Of a stretch of DNA of 64,000 nucleotides, positions 1-8,800 are shown piece by piece. The notes under the pieces were generated by a model. It did not search any database. It had not been told where the DNA came from and worked only from the letters and a program-made list of their open reading frames with translations. Source of the DNA: Planctomycetales bacterium 10988 (GTDB taxonomy: Bacteria; Planctomycetota; Planctomycetia; Pirellulales; Pb10988); assembly GCA_009664345.1 (NCBI GenBank), contig CP043547.1, positions 3,128,709-3,192,708 on the forward strand. Reading direction: 5' to 3'. Position 1 is the first letter of the stretch; every line of letters starts with the position of its first letter. The position numbers and the translations under genes are program-made.

Positions 1-149
1 TTGATAGCTCAGCTTCGGAGACAACCCCGCAAGAAGAACTTCCTTTGGAAAAAATCCAAAAGAAAAAATCCTGGTGGGACGAAGTGGATGAGTTCTATGC
101 TCAATCCGAAGAGATCGACAAACTCTTCAGTGGCCTTGGGATTGAATAG
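1..149 (+). CDS. C-terminal end of a secreted surface protein (partial)
   Basis: Only the last 48 codons are in the window, read from base 3 to the TAG at 147-149. The fragment has a Glu/Pro/Ser-rich linker and then a tail that begins KKKSW and ends EEIDKLFSGLGIE. The ELWxxDGT/FG-GAP protein at 55943-59380 ends in almost the same tail (KKKSWYED... EEIDKVFQGLGIKT), while the linkers before the two tails are unrelated. By inference this is the end of another large secreted planctomycete protein, possibly also an FG-GAP or ELWxxDGT protein. The rest of the gene lies outside the window, so its domains cannot be named. A terminator-like hairpin follows at 185-218. Confidence 0.75.
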   Translation, partial: DSSASETTPQEELPLEKIQKKKSWWDEVDEFYAQSEEIDKLFSGLGIE

Positions 150-184
150 TCGTTGACCACGAAGCTCGAATCCAATCATCCCGA

Positions 185-218
185 AGAGATCGTATTGAAA
201 AATGCGGTCTCTTTTTTT
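185..218 (+). terminator. Rho-independent terminator of the upstream partial gene
   Basis: AGAGATCG (185-192) pairs with CGGTCTCT (205-212) through one G-U pair, with a 12-base loop and then seven T. It lies 36 bases after the stop codon of the partial gene. The rest of 150-406 shows no gene. Confidence 0.7.
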
Positions 219-406
219 GTGGAATGAAAGACCCCTAAAGCGAAAAACGAACTGCATATCCGTCTAGTAGAGAAAGATTTCCTCATTGTTTTTTACCAGG
301 GGTTTGACTAGAATGAGTTTCGCGATTTTGCGAGCTCTGCGGAGAAATCCGCTCTCTTGTTCCTTCCTCCTTATGTTTGGTTCTCTAACCTTGTTGGTCC
401 GTTCCG

Positions 407-1846
407 GTGGGTAAAAAACTTTATATTGAGACCGTTGGCTGTCAGATGAATATGCTCGACAGCGAACTGGCCGTGGCCGCCTTGCGAAAAGAAGGGTATG
501 AATTGGTCGATTCGCCGAAGAAAGCGGATACGATCCTGTTCAATACCTGCAGTGTGCGTGCGCACGCGGAGGAAAAGATTTATAGTGCCCTCGGACGTCT
601 CAAACATACGAAGTCTTACCACCCTGACAAGATCATTGGCGTGATGGGTTGCATGGCCCAAAATCATCAAGAGACCGTTTTCAAGCGGGCTCCTTATGTG
701 GATTTGGTGTTAGGACCAGGGCAATTGCATCAACTGCCGGAACTTCTGCAAGATATTCAAACCAATGGCGGTCGCCGCATCGAGGTGAGTCTCGATCGCC
801 GGGCGGCTTCTCGCAAGACGGTCGAAGCGAGCTTTGAAAGTTACGATCCGCTCCGCGATCCGCAAATGCGACCAACGCCCTATCAAGCCTTTGTCCGCAT
901 TATGATCGGTTGCGATAAGTTTTGCACCTATTGTATTGTGCCTAAGGTTCGCGGCCCGGAACAAAGCCGATCGCCGGAAGAAATCGAACTGGAAGTCAAA
1001 CAGTTGGCTGCGGAAGGCTGCCGCGAAATCACCCTCCTGGGGCAAACCGTCAATAGTTATAAGGTGCGATCGAATGGGCAAACGGTTCGGCTTTCCGATC
1101 TGCTTGTCCGACTGCATGAAATCCCTGGCATCGATCGAATCAAATTTGTTACCAACTATCCGAACGATATGCGGGCGGATTTGGTAGAGGCTGTGCGGGA
1201 TTTGCCGAAATGTTCTCCTTATTTTCACGTTCCCGCTCAAAGTGGGTGCAATGAAGTCTTGAAGGGAATGCGGCGAGGCTATACGGTAGAGATGTATCGT
1301 GATATGCTGGCGATGATTCGGGATCGCATTCCCGAAGCGGCGATCACCAGCGATTTTATCGTCGGATTTTGTGGCGAAACCGACGCTTCTTTCGAAAAAA
1401 CGATGCAGCTTGTTCGCGAAGCCCGCTTCAAAAACAGCTTTATCTTTAAATATAGCCCACGACCGGGAACAAAAGGGGCTGACCAACTTCCGGACGATAT
1501 TCCGGATGCGGTAAAAAAAGAACGCAACAACGCGTTGCTGGCTGTCCAAAATCAAATTAGTGAAGAAGACAATCAACCCTTTATCGGAACTCAGGCGGAA
1601 ATCCTTGTCGAAGGACCGAGTAAAACTAGTCAAAAACGAGGCGAATCAGGACATTCTCTGCAATTGACCGGACGCACAACCTGCGATCGGATTGTCGTGT
1701 TTGATGGAAATCCGCGACAGATTGGACAGATTCTCCCGGTGCGTATTTATGATGCGAATGCCTTTACCTTGTTTGGTTCGGTGATCACCGATCACGTCGG
1801 ACCGCAACTGTTTCAACTCGGTCGGGTCCCCTCTCCTTCGTCCTGA
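407..1846 (+). CDS. miaB: tRNA-2-methylthio-N6-dimethylallyladenosine synthase
   Basis: Radical-SAM methylthiotransferase that converts i6A37 to ms2i6A37 in tRNAs reading UNN codons. The 479-residue length is usual for MiaB. The N-terminal domain has its three cluster cysteines at C12 (VGCQMN), C48 (NTCSVR) and C82 (GCMAQ). The radical-SAM motif is C169-x3-C173-x2-C176 in CDKFCTYCIVP. The C-terminal part, after about residue 400, fits a TRAM domain. The start is GTG at 407: an in-frame TAA lies at 386-388 and no ATG or TTG lies between, so the start is effectively fixed, although no strong ribosome-binding site is visible. The gene ends 20 bases before glnE and is probably cotranscribed with it. 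The related MtaB and RimO families are less likely because of the NTCSVR and GCMAQ motifs. Confidence 0.95.
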   Translation: MGKKLYIETVGCQMNMLDSELAVAALRKEGYELVDSPKKADTILFNTCSVRAHAEEKIYSALGRLKHTKSYHPDKIIGVMGCMAQNHQETVFKRAPYVDLVLGPGQLHQLPELLQDIQTNGGRRIEVSLDRRAASRKTVEASFESYDPLRDPQMRPTPYQAFVRIMIGCDKFCTYCIVPKVRGPEQSRSPEEIELEVKQLAAEGCREITLLGQTVNSYKVRSNGQTVRLSDLLVRLHEIPGIDRIKFVTNYPNDMRADLVEAVRDLPKCSPYFHVPAQSGCNEVLKGMRRGYTVEMYRDMLAMIRDRIPEAAITSDFIVGFCGETDASFEKTMQLVREARFKNSFIFKYSPRPGTKGADQLPDDIPDAVKKERNNALLAVQNQISEEDNQPFIGTQAEILVEGPSKTSQKRGESGHSLQLTGRTTCDRIVVFDGNPRQIGQILPVRIYDANAFTLFGSVITDHVGPQLFQLGRVPSPSS

Positions 1847-1866
1847 CACCGTCCGCTGCGATAAAG

Positions 1867-4800
1867 ATGGAAATCGAAAAACTCGTTCATTACCTTGATC
1901 ATCCTGAGGATGCCGCAGAGTGGTTCACTTCCTGGGGCGTTCAGGATACCCATCGTGCTCATGCGAACCTCACGCAGATGGCGGCTAGTCGAATCTCGCT
2001 CGACTTGCTAGCTTCGATGTGTGAGCAACTCGCCGAGCATCTGCCTTCCTGTCCCGATGCGGACATGGCGCTCAACAACTTAGAGCGATTTCTCACTTCA
2101 CGCCGCAATCCGCTGGTCGTTGCCGGGCTTTTTGATCGAGACCGCCAAGCCCTCCCGATTCTGATTCAAATCTTTTCGACCAGCCAATATTTCAGCGATC
2201 TGCTCATCACCGATCCGGGGGCCTATGAACTGCTGCGAATGACCGAAGGGCAAACGGTTACGCAAGAGTCTCTCATTCAAGAACTCGATGCGGAGATCAT
2301 GTCGATCTCAACCCCGACGGGCGTTGCGGATGCCTTGCGTCGTTTCAAGCGCCGGGAAATGTTACGCATCGGTTACGGAGATATCGTCAAAGAACAACCG
2401 CTGGAGACCGTCACGGCTCAGATTTCTCGGCTCGCCGAAGCGATGATTGAAGCCGCCGTGCGGGCGTCACGATTTGAACTTGAACAAAAGATCGGCGTTC
2501 CCGAAACCCGTTCCGGGGAAATGGCCCGTTATGTAATCCTTGGCCTCGGAAAACTTGGCGGCGAAGAACTCAACTATTCCAGCGATATCGACCTGATTTG
2601 TCTGTATCAAGGCGAAGGCCAAACCAATGGACCGCGGCAGATTACCAACCGCGAATTCTTCACTCGGCTGACGCGGCAAGTGGTGAAATATCTGTCCGAA
2701 GTCACCTCGCTCGGCCAAGCGTATCGCGTCGATTTGCGATTGCGGCCGCATGGGGCACAGGGGGCGATTGTCGTTTCGGTGGAAGAGGCCCATCGTTATT
2801 ATGATTCCTTTGGGCGAACTTGGGAGCGGCAAGCGTACGTGAAAGCCCGCCCCGTCGCTGGAGACCTCATCCTTGGCAATGAGTTTCTCAACGTTCTCGA
2901 AACTTGGATCTATCGCAAATACCTAACCTTGGCGGATATCACCGGGATTAAGGCCCTCAAGCGTCGTATCGAAAAGCGGACCTTGCTGGAAGGGAACGAT
3001 CGCCGCAATGTCAAAACCGGCCACGGTGGCATTCGCGACGTCGAGTTCGTTTTGCAATTCCTGCAACTCCTCAACGGGGCCGATGACCCGCATCTCCGCG
3101 ATAGCAACACGATCCGTACGCTCTCCCAGCTTGAAAAAGCCGGCTGCCTCACAAATCAAGAGCGGGGGATTTTGGAAGAGAATTATCGTTTCCTCCGCAA
3201 AGTCGAACACCGCCTGCAATTTATGTTTGATTTGCAAACGCATCTTTTGCCGGAAAAAAACTCCGAACGCCGCAAGCTGGCCCTCCGTATGGGTTATCAA
3301 GACAAGCCCGAGCAAGAGGTGTTGGAGCAGTTCGAGCATGACCTCGACAACCGCACGGCCGTGAATCGTAAAATCCTTGACCATTTGTTGCACGAAGCCT
3401 TTCCCGATGACCCCAATGTCGAGCCGGAAGTCGATTTGGTTCTCGATCCGGAGCCGGACCAGGAAAAGATTCTGCAAGTCATGGGCCGCTATCCGTTTCA
3501 AGACCCCGAAGGTGCCTATCGCAATTTGATGCGGCTGGCTTCCGAACAAATCCGCTGGCTCTCGCCCCGGCGTTGTCGGATGTTCCTCGCTTCCATCTCG
3601 CCGCGACTTCTGGAAGCGATCGCCCACACGGTTGACCCCGATCAGACCTTAACCGATTTGGAAAAAGTCAGTGCCAGCCTCGGCGGCAAGGCGGTCTTGT
3701 GGGAGTTGTTCCGCTTCAATCCACCGTCGCTTCGGCTCTACGTGGAGCTTTGTGCCTCTAGCCCGTTCCTCTCGCAAATCCTCGTCAGCAATCCGGGTAT
3801 GATCGACGAGCTAATGGATAGCCTCGTCCTCGATAAATTGCCAGAACGAAATAAATTGCGACTGCATTTGGAAGAGCTGACCCGGCACGCGGAAGATATC
3901 GAACCGATTCTGCATAGCTTCAAAAACAGTCAAATGCTGAGTGTCGGCGTGCGGGACATTCTCGACAAGGAGCCGGTGGAAGCGATTACCGAAACCCTTT
4001 CCGACATCGCCCAGCTTTGTTTAGAGCAGGTGGTTACATGGCACTATCCCAACCGCGTTGAGAAATATGGCGAGCCGATGATTAAGGAAGGCCCTCATGC
4101 GAGAGAGGTCTCCGGCTTTGCGATCGTCGGGATGGGGAAGTTCGGCGGTCGTGAACTCAGCTACCATAGCGATCTCGATATGATCTTCCTGTACGAGGGC
4201 GATGGCTCGACGGATGCCGCGCGAAGTCGTTCGCGGGAATCGACCATCAATTCGCATTTCTTCGGCGAAGTCGCCCAGCGGATGATCAAATTCGTCAATC
4301 ATCTTGGGCCTTACGGACGGCTGTACGAGATTGATTCCCGCCTGCGACCGACCGGCAAAAGCGGACCCTTAGCGACTTCGCTGACGGAATTTGAACGCTA
4401 CTTCTTCGAGGGAGAAGGCCAACTCTGGGAACGCCAAGCCTTGTGCAAAGCCCGTGTTGTCTATGCCAGTACGGATCGAATGCGGGAAGCAACCGAAGCC
4501 TCGATTCACCGGGCGATCTACTGCCGACCTTGGCAAGATGAAAACGCGGCCCAGATTCGCGACATGCGAGAACGCCTGCAAAAAACGACCAGCGGAGCCA
4601 ATGTCAAACGCGGAGCCGGAGGCATTGTTGACATTGAATTTCTCGTGCAGATGTTGCAACTTCGCCACGGCGAGCAGGAACCGGCGTTGAATGTTCCTTG
4701 CACGCTCACCGCACTTCAGGCGTTATTCCAGGCAGGGCATATCAATGAACAGGACTTCCTTACCTTCGGTGAAAGTTACCGTTTTCTGCGAAAAATCGAA

Positions 4801-4989
4801 GCCCGCCTCCGCCTGATGAATCCCATGGCTCGCGACGAACTCCCCGAAAAACCCGCCGCCCTCACCAAACTCGCCCGCCAACTCGGTTACGAAAGTTCCG
4901 AGGCATTTCTAGAAGACTGCAACGGCGTGACTCACCGCACCCGCGAACGTTTCAACGAATGGTTCGAAAGCCTCGCCGAAGCCAAATAG
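1867..4989 (+). CDS. glnE: Bifunctional glutamine synthetase adenylyltransferase/deadenylylase
   Basis: GlnE adds or removes AMP on a tyrosine of glutamine synthetase in response to P-II state, tuning ammonium assimilation. The 1040-residue protein has both nucleotidyltransferase halves: GKLGGEELNYSSDID at 228-242 (deadenylylase half) and GKFGGRELSYHSDLD at 757-771 (adenylylase half). Each ends in the metal-binding D-x-D pair (D240/D242 and D769/D771), so both activities look intact. The length is slightly above the roughly 950 residues of the E. coli enzyme. The gene starts 20 bases after miaB with ATG and a weak ribosome-binding site. It converges with the nitrate operon; the 130-base gap holds only a 7-bp ATATCCT/AGGATAT hairpin at 5052-5074 without a T-run. 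No glnA or glnD lies in the window, but a P-II gene does (42504-42809). Confidence 0.95.
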   Translation: MEIEKLVHYLDHPEDAAEWFTSWGVQDTHRAHANLTQMAASRISLDLLASMCEQLAEHLPSCPDADMALNNLERFLTSRRNPLVVAGLFDRDRQALPILIQIFSTSQYFSDLLITDPGAYELLRMTEGQTVTQESLIQELDAEIMSISTPTGVADALRRFKRREMLRIGYGDIVKEQPLETVTAQISRLAEAMIEAAVRASRFELEQKIGVPETRSGEMARYVILGLGKLGGEELNYSSDIDLICLYQGEGQTNGPRQITNREFFTRLTRQVVKYLSEVTSLGQAYRVDLRLRPHGAQGAIVVSVEEAHRYYDSFGRTWERQAYVKARPVAGDLILGNEFLNVLETWIYRKYLTLADITGIKALKRRIEKRTLLEGNDRRNVKTGHGGIRDVEFVLQFLQLLNGADDPHLRDSNTIRTLSQLEKAGCLTNQERGILEENYRFLRKVEHRLQFMFDLQTHLLPEKNSERRKLALRMGYQDKPEQEVLEQFEHDLDNRTAVNRKILDHLLHEAFPDDPNVEPEVDLVLDPEPDQEKILQVMGRYPFQDPEGAYRNLMRLASEQIRWLSPRRCRMFLASISPRLLEAIAHTVDPDQTLTDLEKVSASLGGKAVLWELFRFNPPSLRLYVELCASSPFLSQILVSNPGMIDELMDSLVLDKLPERNKLRLHLEELTRHAEDIEPILHSFKNSQMLSVGVRDILDKEPVEAITETLSDIAQLCLEQVVTWHYPNRVEKYGEPMIKEGPHAREVSGFAIVGMGKFGGRELSYHSDLDMIFLYEGDGSTDAARSRSRESTINSHFFGEVAQRMIKFVNHLGPYGRLYEIDSRLRPTGKSGPLATSLTEFERYFFEGEGQLWERQALCKARVVYASTDRMREATEASIHRAIYCRPWQDENAAQIRDMRERLQKTTSGANVKRGAGGIVDIEFLVQMLQLRHGEQEPALNVPCTLTALQALFQAGHINEQDFLTFGESYRFLRKIEARLRLMNPMARDELPEKPAALTKLARQLGYESSEAFLEDCNGVTHRTRERFNEWFESLAEAK

Positions 4990-5118
4990 TGCTTTTTGGT
5001 TTTATTTAGCCTACGTCGAATCAGTCCAAGTTCGGCAAAGGTTTTCATCGAATATCCTCCGCCGAGAAGGATATCCCATTGGATATGAAAAGACAACAGA
5101 AGGGGCGGATCGAAAGGA

Positions 5119-6564
5119 TCAGACGGCGGGAGCCGGTTCGGGGCGGCGGGCTTTTCCGGCGGCCTGCAAGAGTCGGGCGAGTTCGCCTTGACAGGAACCG
5201 CAACCGGTGCCGGCTGCCGTGCGGTTACCGATGGCCGCGATTGAGTCGCACCCGGAGGCAATCGACTGCTTGATGGTGGATTCATTCACACGGTTGCAGT
5301 TGCAGATTTCCCGATCCGCGTTGGTTCCCATCCCTCGAGCTTCATCGGAGCAGAGCAAGTCAATGCGATTCGTCGGCAGCAAGTCTCCACGTTCGAGATA
5401 CTGGAGGATGGACGCAGCCGCATCTGCATTGCCAACGAACTGAGCCCCGACAAGCCGGTCTTCGCGGATAATCATCTTGCGATAAATGCCTCGGCGGGCT
5501 TCGGCAATTTGAACGACCTCATCTTCATCCACTTCAGGGTGAACGAGTCCCATCGAGGCAACCTCTACCCCCGCCACCTTCAACCGGGTATAAACCTTAA
5601 TCCCTTCGAAGATCGCCTCCGGATCGGTGCCGGTGAGAACTTCGGCCAAGACACGGACCTGTTCCCAAATGGGGCTGACGATCCCGTAACAAACGCCGCG
5701 ATGTTCGCAACATTCACCGACGGCAAAGACGTCCGGAGTTTCCTGCACGGCCAGTTGATCATCAACGAGGATCGCTCGATTCACCGGCAAGCCCGATGCC
5801 TTCGCAACCTCAACACGCGGGCGTACGCCGCAGGCGACGACAAGCAGATCGCAAGGAATTTCCGGTCCGTCCTTCAATTGAATGCCCGTGACGCGATCAT
5901 CACCGAGGACTTGTTGCGTCATGGCAGGCATGATGACTTTGATGCCAAGGGCTTCGATCGTTCGGGCGAGCTGCGTACCGGCAGGCGTATCGAGCTGGCG
6001 TTCCATCAAACCATCGGCAATATGCAAAAGGGTGGTATCAAGCCCCAAGTCCGCCAGCCCCTTGGCCGCTTCCAGACCCAACAGCCCGCCGCCGATGACG
6101 ACAGCGTGACGACCTTCTTCCGAAGCCGCCCGCATCCGGGCACAATCTTCGAGTGTCCGAAAGGCGAAAACGCCGGGTTTTAAGGAACGGTCTTCCAGGT
6201 AAGTGCCGGGAATTGGCGGAATGAACGCATAGCTCCCGGTGGCGATGACGAGTTGATCATAAGGATAGATTTCGCCGGACTCGGTTACGATTTGATGGGC
6301 CTCGGTTTGGAACTCGGTTACTTTTTTCCCGGCGATGAGCCGAATTCCTTGCTCTTCGTACCATTGCGTCGTCTTTAAGGTGATCGTCGATTCGCAGGCC
6401 CCGCCTAAAACTTTGCTGAGCATGATGCGATTGTAACACCCTGTCCGCTCCTCCCCAAAGACGGTGATCTCGTATTGATCGAGGGCCTGGCGTTGCAGGA
6501 GTTCATCGAGCAGACGACCGCCGGCCATTCCGTTCCCGACAATGATCAATTGTTTCTTGGCCAT
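5119..6564 (-). CDS. FAD-dependent oxidoreductase with C-terminal BFD [2Fe-2S] domain, nitrate reductase electron-transfer subunit
   Basis: A 481-residue flavoprotein resembling the N-terminal part of NirB and the NasB/NasC-type electron-transfer subunits of assimilatory nitrate reductase. It opens with a Rossmann fingerprint (IIVGNGMAGGRLL) and has a second one near the middle (VIGGGLLGLEAAKGL) for NAD(P)H. A BFD-like cluster domain follows, with cysteines at about 421, 423, 455 and 458 (ICNCNRV and GTGCGSCQ). It lacks the sirohaem domain of full NirB. The start is ATG at 6564, overlapping the nasA stop codon by one base (TAATG), which indicates translational coupling; a longer reading frame runs upstream inside nasA but has no such support. 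The likely role is passing electrons from NAD(P)H to NasA. It is the last gene of the nitrate operon. Confidence 0.88.
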   Translation of the reverse strand: MAKKQLIIVGNGMAGGRLLDELLQRQALDQYEITVFGEERTGCYNRIMLSKVLGGACESTITLKTTQWYEEQGIRLIAGKKVTEFQTEAHQIVTESGEIYPYDQLVIATGSYAFIPPIPGTYLEDRSLKPGVFAFRTLEDCARMRAASEEGRHAVVIGGGLLGLEAAKGLADLGLDTTLLHIADGLMERQLDTPAGTQLARTIEALGIKVIMPAMTQQVLGDDRVTGIQLKDGPEIPCDLLVVACGVRPRVEVAKASGLPVNRAILVDDQLAVQETPDVFAVGECCEHRGVCYGIVSPIWEQVRVLAEVLTGTDPEAIFEGIKVYTRLKVAGVEVASMGLVHPEVDEDEVVQIAEARRGIYRKMIIREDRLVGAQFVGNADAAASILQYLERGDLLPTNRIDLLCSDEARGMGTNADREICNCNRVNESTIKQSIASGCDSIAAIGNRTAAGTGCGSCQGELARLLQAAGKARRPEPAPAV

Positions 6565-8723
6565 TAGTTTTCTCCTTCGGTTCGATTGATCCACTGTTGG
6601 GCAATTGCCTCGGATAAGGGAGTAATGCGAACGGCACAAACTTTGAATTCCGGCATGCGACTGGTCGGGTCGAGGGCGGGGATCGTCAGCCGATTGACAG
6701 CTTGCATCCCGCCCCAATGAAACGGCACAAAGACCGTATCGTGACGAACATCGGAACTGAGCCAAGCTCGAAAGACCCCTTGGCCACGTGGACTTTCCGC
6801 CATGACCCAACTTTCATCCGTGATGGAGAGACTGCGGGCCAAACGGGGATGAATCTGTATGCGTGGCTCCGGCTGAGCTTGTTCCAATCTTGGCACCATC
6901 CGGGTTTGTGCCCCACTGTTATAATGTTCTCGATAACGGCCGGTGGTCAGCCAAAGCGGAAACTCCTGCGAAGGACACTCGGCGGGAGGGCGATGTTCCA
7001 CGGGAACGAAGCGAGCACGACCGTTCGGAAAAGCGAACTTCTCCAAGAACATCCGCGGTGTTCCCGGATGCTCCACGTTTGGACAAGGCCAGAAGACCCC
7101 ATCGGCTTGATCGATCTTTTCGTAGGTGATGCCGTGGTAGTCCGCGCGAGCCCCGGAAGTAGCTTGGCCAAGTTCATCGAAGACGGCCTCGGTTGAATCG
7201 AAATAAAATGCCTCTTCGAAGCCCAGGCGTTTGCCAAGCTCCGCGAGAATCCAAAGATCGGACCGCGGCCCGTCCGGCGGAAGTTGCGTTTGACGGCGAA
7301 GAATCACCCTGCCTTCCAAGTTCGTCATCGTCCCCTCTTCTTCCGCCCACTGATAAGTCGGGAGAAAAAGGTGCCCTTTATCACTTGTTTCATTGAAAAA
7401 AGCATCGCAGACGACCAAGAAATCCAAGGACTCTAGCCGTGCTTCGACCTTGTTTAAGTTTGGTGATGCCACAGCGAGATTCGACCCCATCACCAGCAGC
7501 CCGCGGATTCCCTCCGGACCAAGATGGTCGATCAGTTCGACGGCACTTTTCCCTTTTCGCGGCAAAGATTCAGGATCGACCCCCCAAATCTTGGCGACTG
7601 CTTGACGATCTTCTTCGTCTTCGATCAAGCGGTAACCGGGGAGTTGATCCGCTTTTTGCCCATGCTCGCGACCTCCTTGACCATTGCCTTGCCCGGTCAA
7701 ACAGCCGTAGCCGGAAAACGGCTTTCCCATTTTTCCCAAGGCCAAAGTGAGATTGATCATCGCCTGGACATTGTCGACGCCTTTGCTTTGTTGCTCGACT
7801 CCGCGACCGCTGAGGACCATCGTGGATTCGGATTGGGCCAGCCAGTGAACGGTCTTTCGTAGTTGACGAAGAGAAATTCCAGTAAGTTTTTCGACTAGTG
7901 CTGGATGATATTGAGAGATGCGACCTTGAAGTGCTTCGAAACCTTCGGTGCGTTGGGCAATGAAATCCCAATCAAGCAGGTCTTCTTCAATCGCCAGATA
8001 GAGCAGGCCATTGGCCAAAGCGAGGTCGCTACCGGGGACAAGCGGCAAGTGAAGTTGAGCCATCTGGGCCGTGGCGGAAACCCGCGGATCGACGACGATC
8101 AGCCGCCCGCCGTTCTCTTGCTGCTGCTGAAACCATTGCATGATCGGAGGCAAGGTGTCCGCGCTGTTGGCCCCCCAGAGAATGATCGTCTTGGCCTGAG
8201 CGATATCGCTGACGGGAAAGGGCAACCCGCGATCGACTCCGAAGGCACGGTTTTGGGCACCCGCTGCGGAGGCCATGCAGTAACGTCCGTTGTAGTCGAT
8301 ATGCGGAGTTTGCAAGGCAACGCGGGCAAACTTCCCTAGTAGATACGCTTTTTCATTCGTCAAGGCCCCGCTACCGAAAACGGCAACCGAGTCCGGACCG
8401 GTACTCTTGCGAATTGATTGCAGTTGTTCAGCACAAAAATCAAGCGCATCTTCCCAAGCAATTTTCTGCCAGACGCCAGTCTTGCCACGAATCATCGGCT
8501 GGGTGATCCGCTCGTCACTATTCAGCATCGCCCCGGCGGAAAACCCCTTGATACACATTTGCCCTCGATTCACCGGGAAGCCGGGATCAGGCTGAATGTC
8601 AGGGAGCGGACTAGTCTCTCCGCCGTGCGTCATCACCATCCCGCACTGAAAAGCACAGTAAGGGCAATGCGTCCGCGTGGCTAACTCGGCGACGGCCGTC
8701 TTGTCGTGATCTAGGCTACTCAA
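6564..8723 (-). CDS. nasA: Assimilatory nitrate reductase catalytic subunit (molybdopterin)
   Basis: A 719-residue molybdenum bis-MGD oxidoreductase that reduces nitrate to nitrite in the cytoplasm. The N-terminal [4Fe-4S] motif is C20-x2-C23-x3-C27 with C57, followed by the conserved lysine in GQMCIKG. There is no Tat signal, which fits an assimilatory rather than periplasmic Nap enzyme. The C-terminal molybdopterin dinucleotide-binding domain is present (PLWLTTGRYREHYNSGAQTR region). It lacks the C-terminal BFD domain that some NasA proteins carry; that domain sits instead on the coupled downstream gene. Formate dehydrogenase alpha subunits are close relatives, but the operon with nirA and nrtA supports nitrate. 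An AT-rich dyad lies at 8741-8760, 18 bases before the start. Confidence 0.92.
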   Translation of the reverse strand: MSSLDHDKTAVAELATRTHCPYCAFQCGMVMTHGGETSPLPDIQPDPGFPVNRGQMCIKGFSAGAMLNSDERITQPMIRGKTGVWQKIAWEDALDFCAEQLQSIRKSTGPDSVAVFGSGALTNEKAYLLGKFARVALQTPHIDYNGRYCMASAAGAQNRAFGVDRGLPFPVSDIAQAKTIILWGANSADTLPPIMQWFQQQQENGGRLIVVDPRVSATAQMAQLHLPLVPGSDLALANGLLYLAIEEDLLDWDFIAQRTEGFEALQGRISQYHPALVEKLTGISLRQLRKTVHWLAQSESTMVLSGRGVEQQSKGVDNVQAMINLTLALGKMGKPFSGYGCLTGQGNGQGGREHGQKADQLPGYRLIEDEEDRQAVAKIWGVDPESLPRKGKSAVELIDHLGPEGIRGLLVMGSNLAVASPNLNKVEARLESLDFLVVCDAFFNETSDKGHLFLPTYQWAEEEGTMTNLEGRVILRRQTQLPPDGPRSDLWILAELGKRLGFEEAFYFDSTEAVFDELGQATSGARADYHGITYEKIDQADGVFWPCPNVEHPGTPRMFLEKFAFPNGRARFVPVEHRPPAECPSQEFPLWLTTGRYREHYNSGAQTRMVPRLEQAQPEPRIQIHPRLARSLSITDESWVMAESPRGQGVFRAWLSSDVRHDTVFVPFHWGGMQAVNRLTIPALDPTSRMPEFKVCAVRITPLSEAIAQQWINRTEGEN

Positions 8724-8740
8724 GCGAAAGGTATCCTTAA

Positions 8741-8760
8741 TATAAAAAGCAGTTTTTATA
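8741..8760 (-). promoter_or_regulatory. AT-rich dyad upstream of nasA
   Basis: TATAAAAA (8741-8748) and TTTTTATA (8753-8760) form a perfect 8-bp inverted repeat with a 4-base spacer, 18 bases upstream of the nasA start. Similar dyads precede the FAD/NAD reductase gene (10441-10460) and nirA (12398-12413). They may be operator sites, internal promoters or intercistronic hairpins; the sequence does not decide. Confidence 0.4.
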
Positions 8761-8800
8761 TGATCATGGGTGATCGGGATCTTTACTATTGCTTTGCAGC

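Noticed and set aside
150-406. An 82-codon minus-strand frame at 9-257
   Set aside because: It is antisense to the partial gene and its terminator and has no supporting signals.
710-1633. A 307-codon minus-strand frame inside miaB
   Set aside because: It is antisense to miaB, whose cysteine motifs are complete.
6565-6810. An N-terminal extension of the FAD/BFD subunit gene
   Set aside because: It lies wholly inside nasA; the TAATG overlap at 6564 fixes the start.
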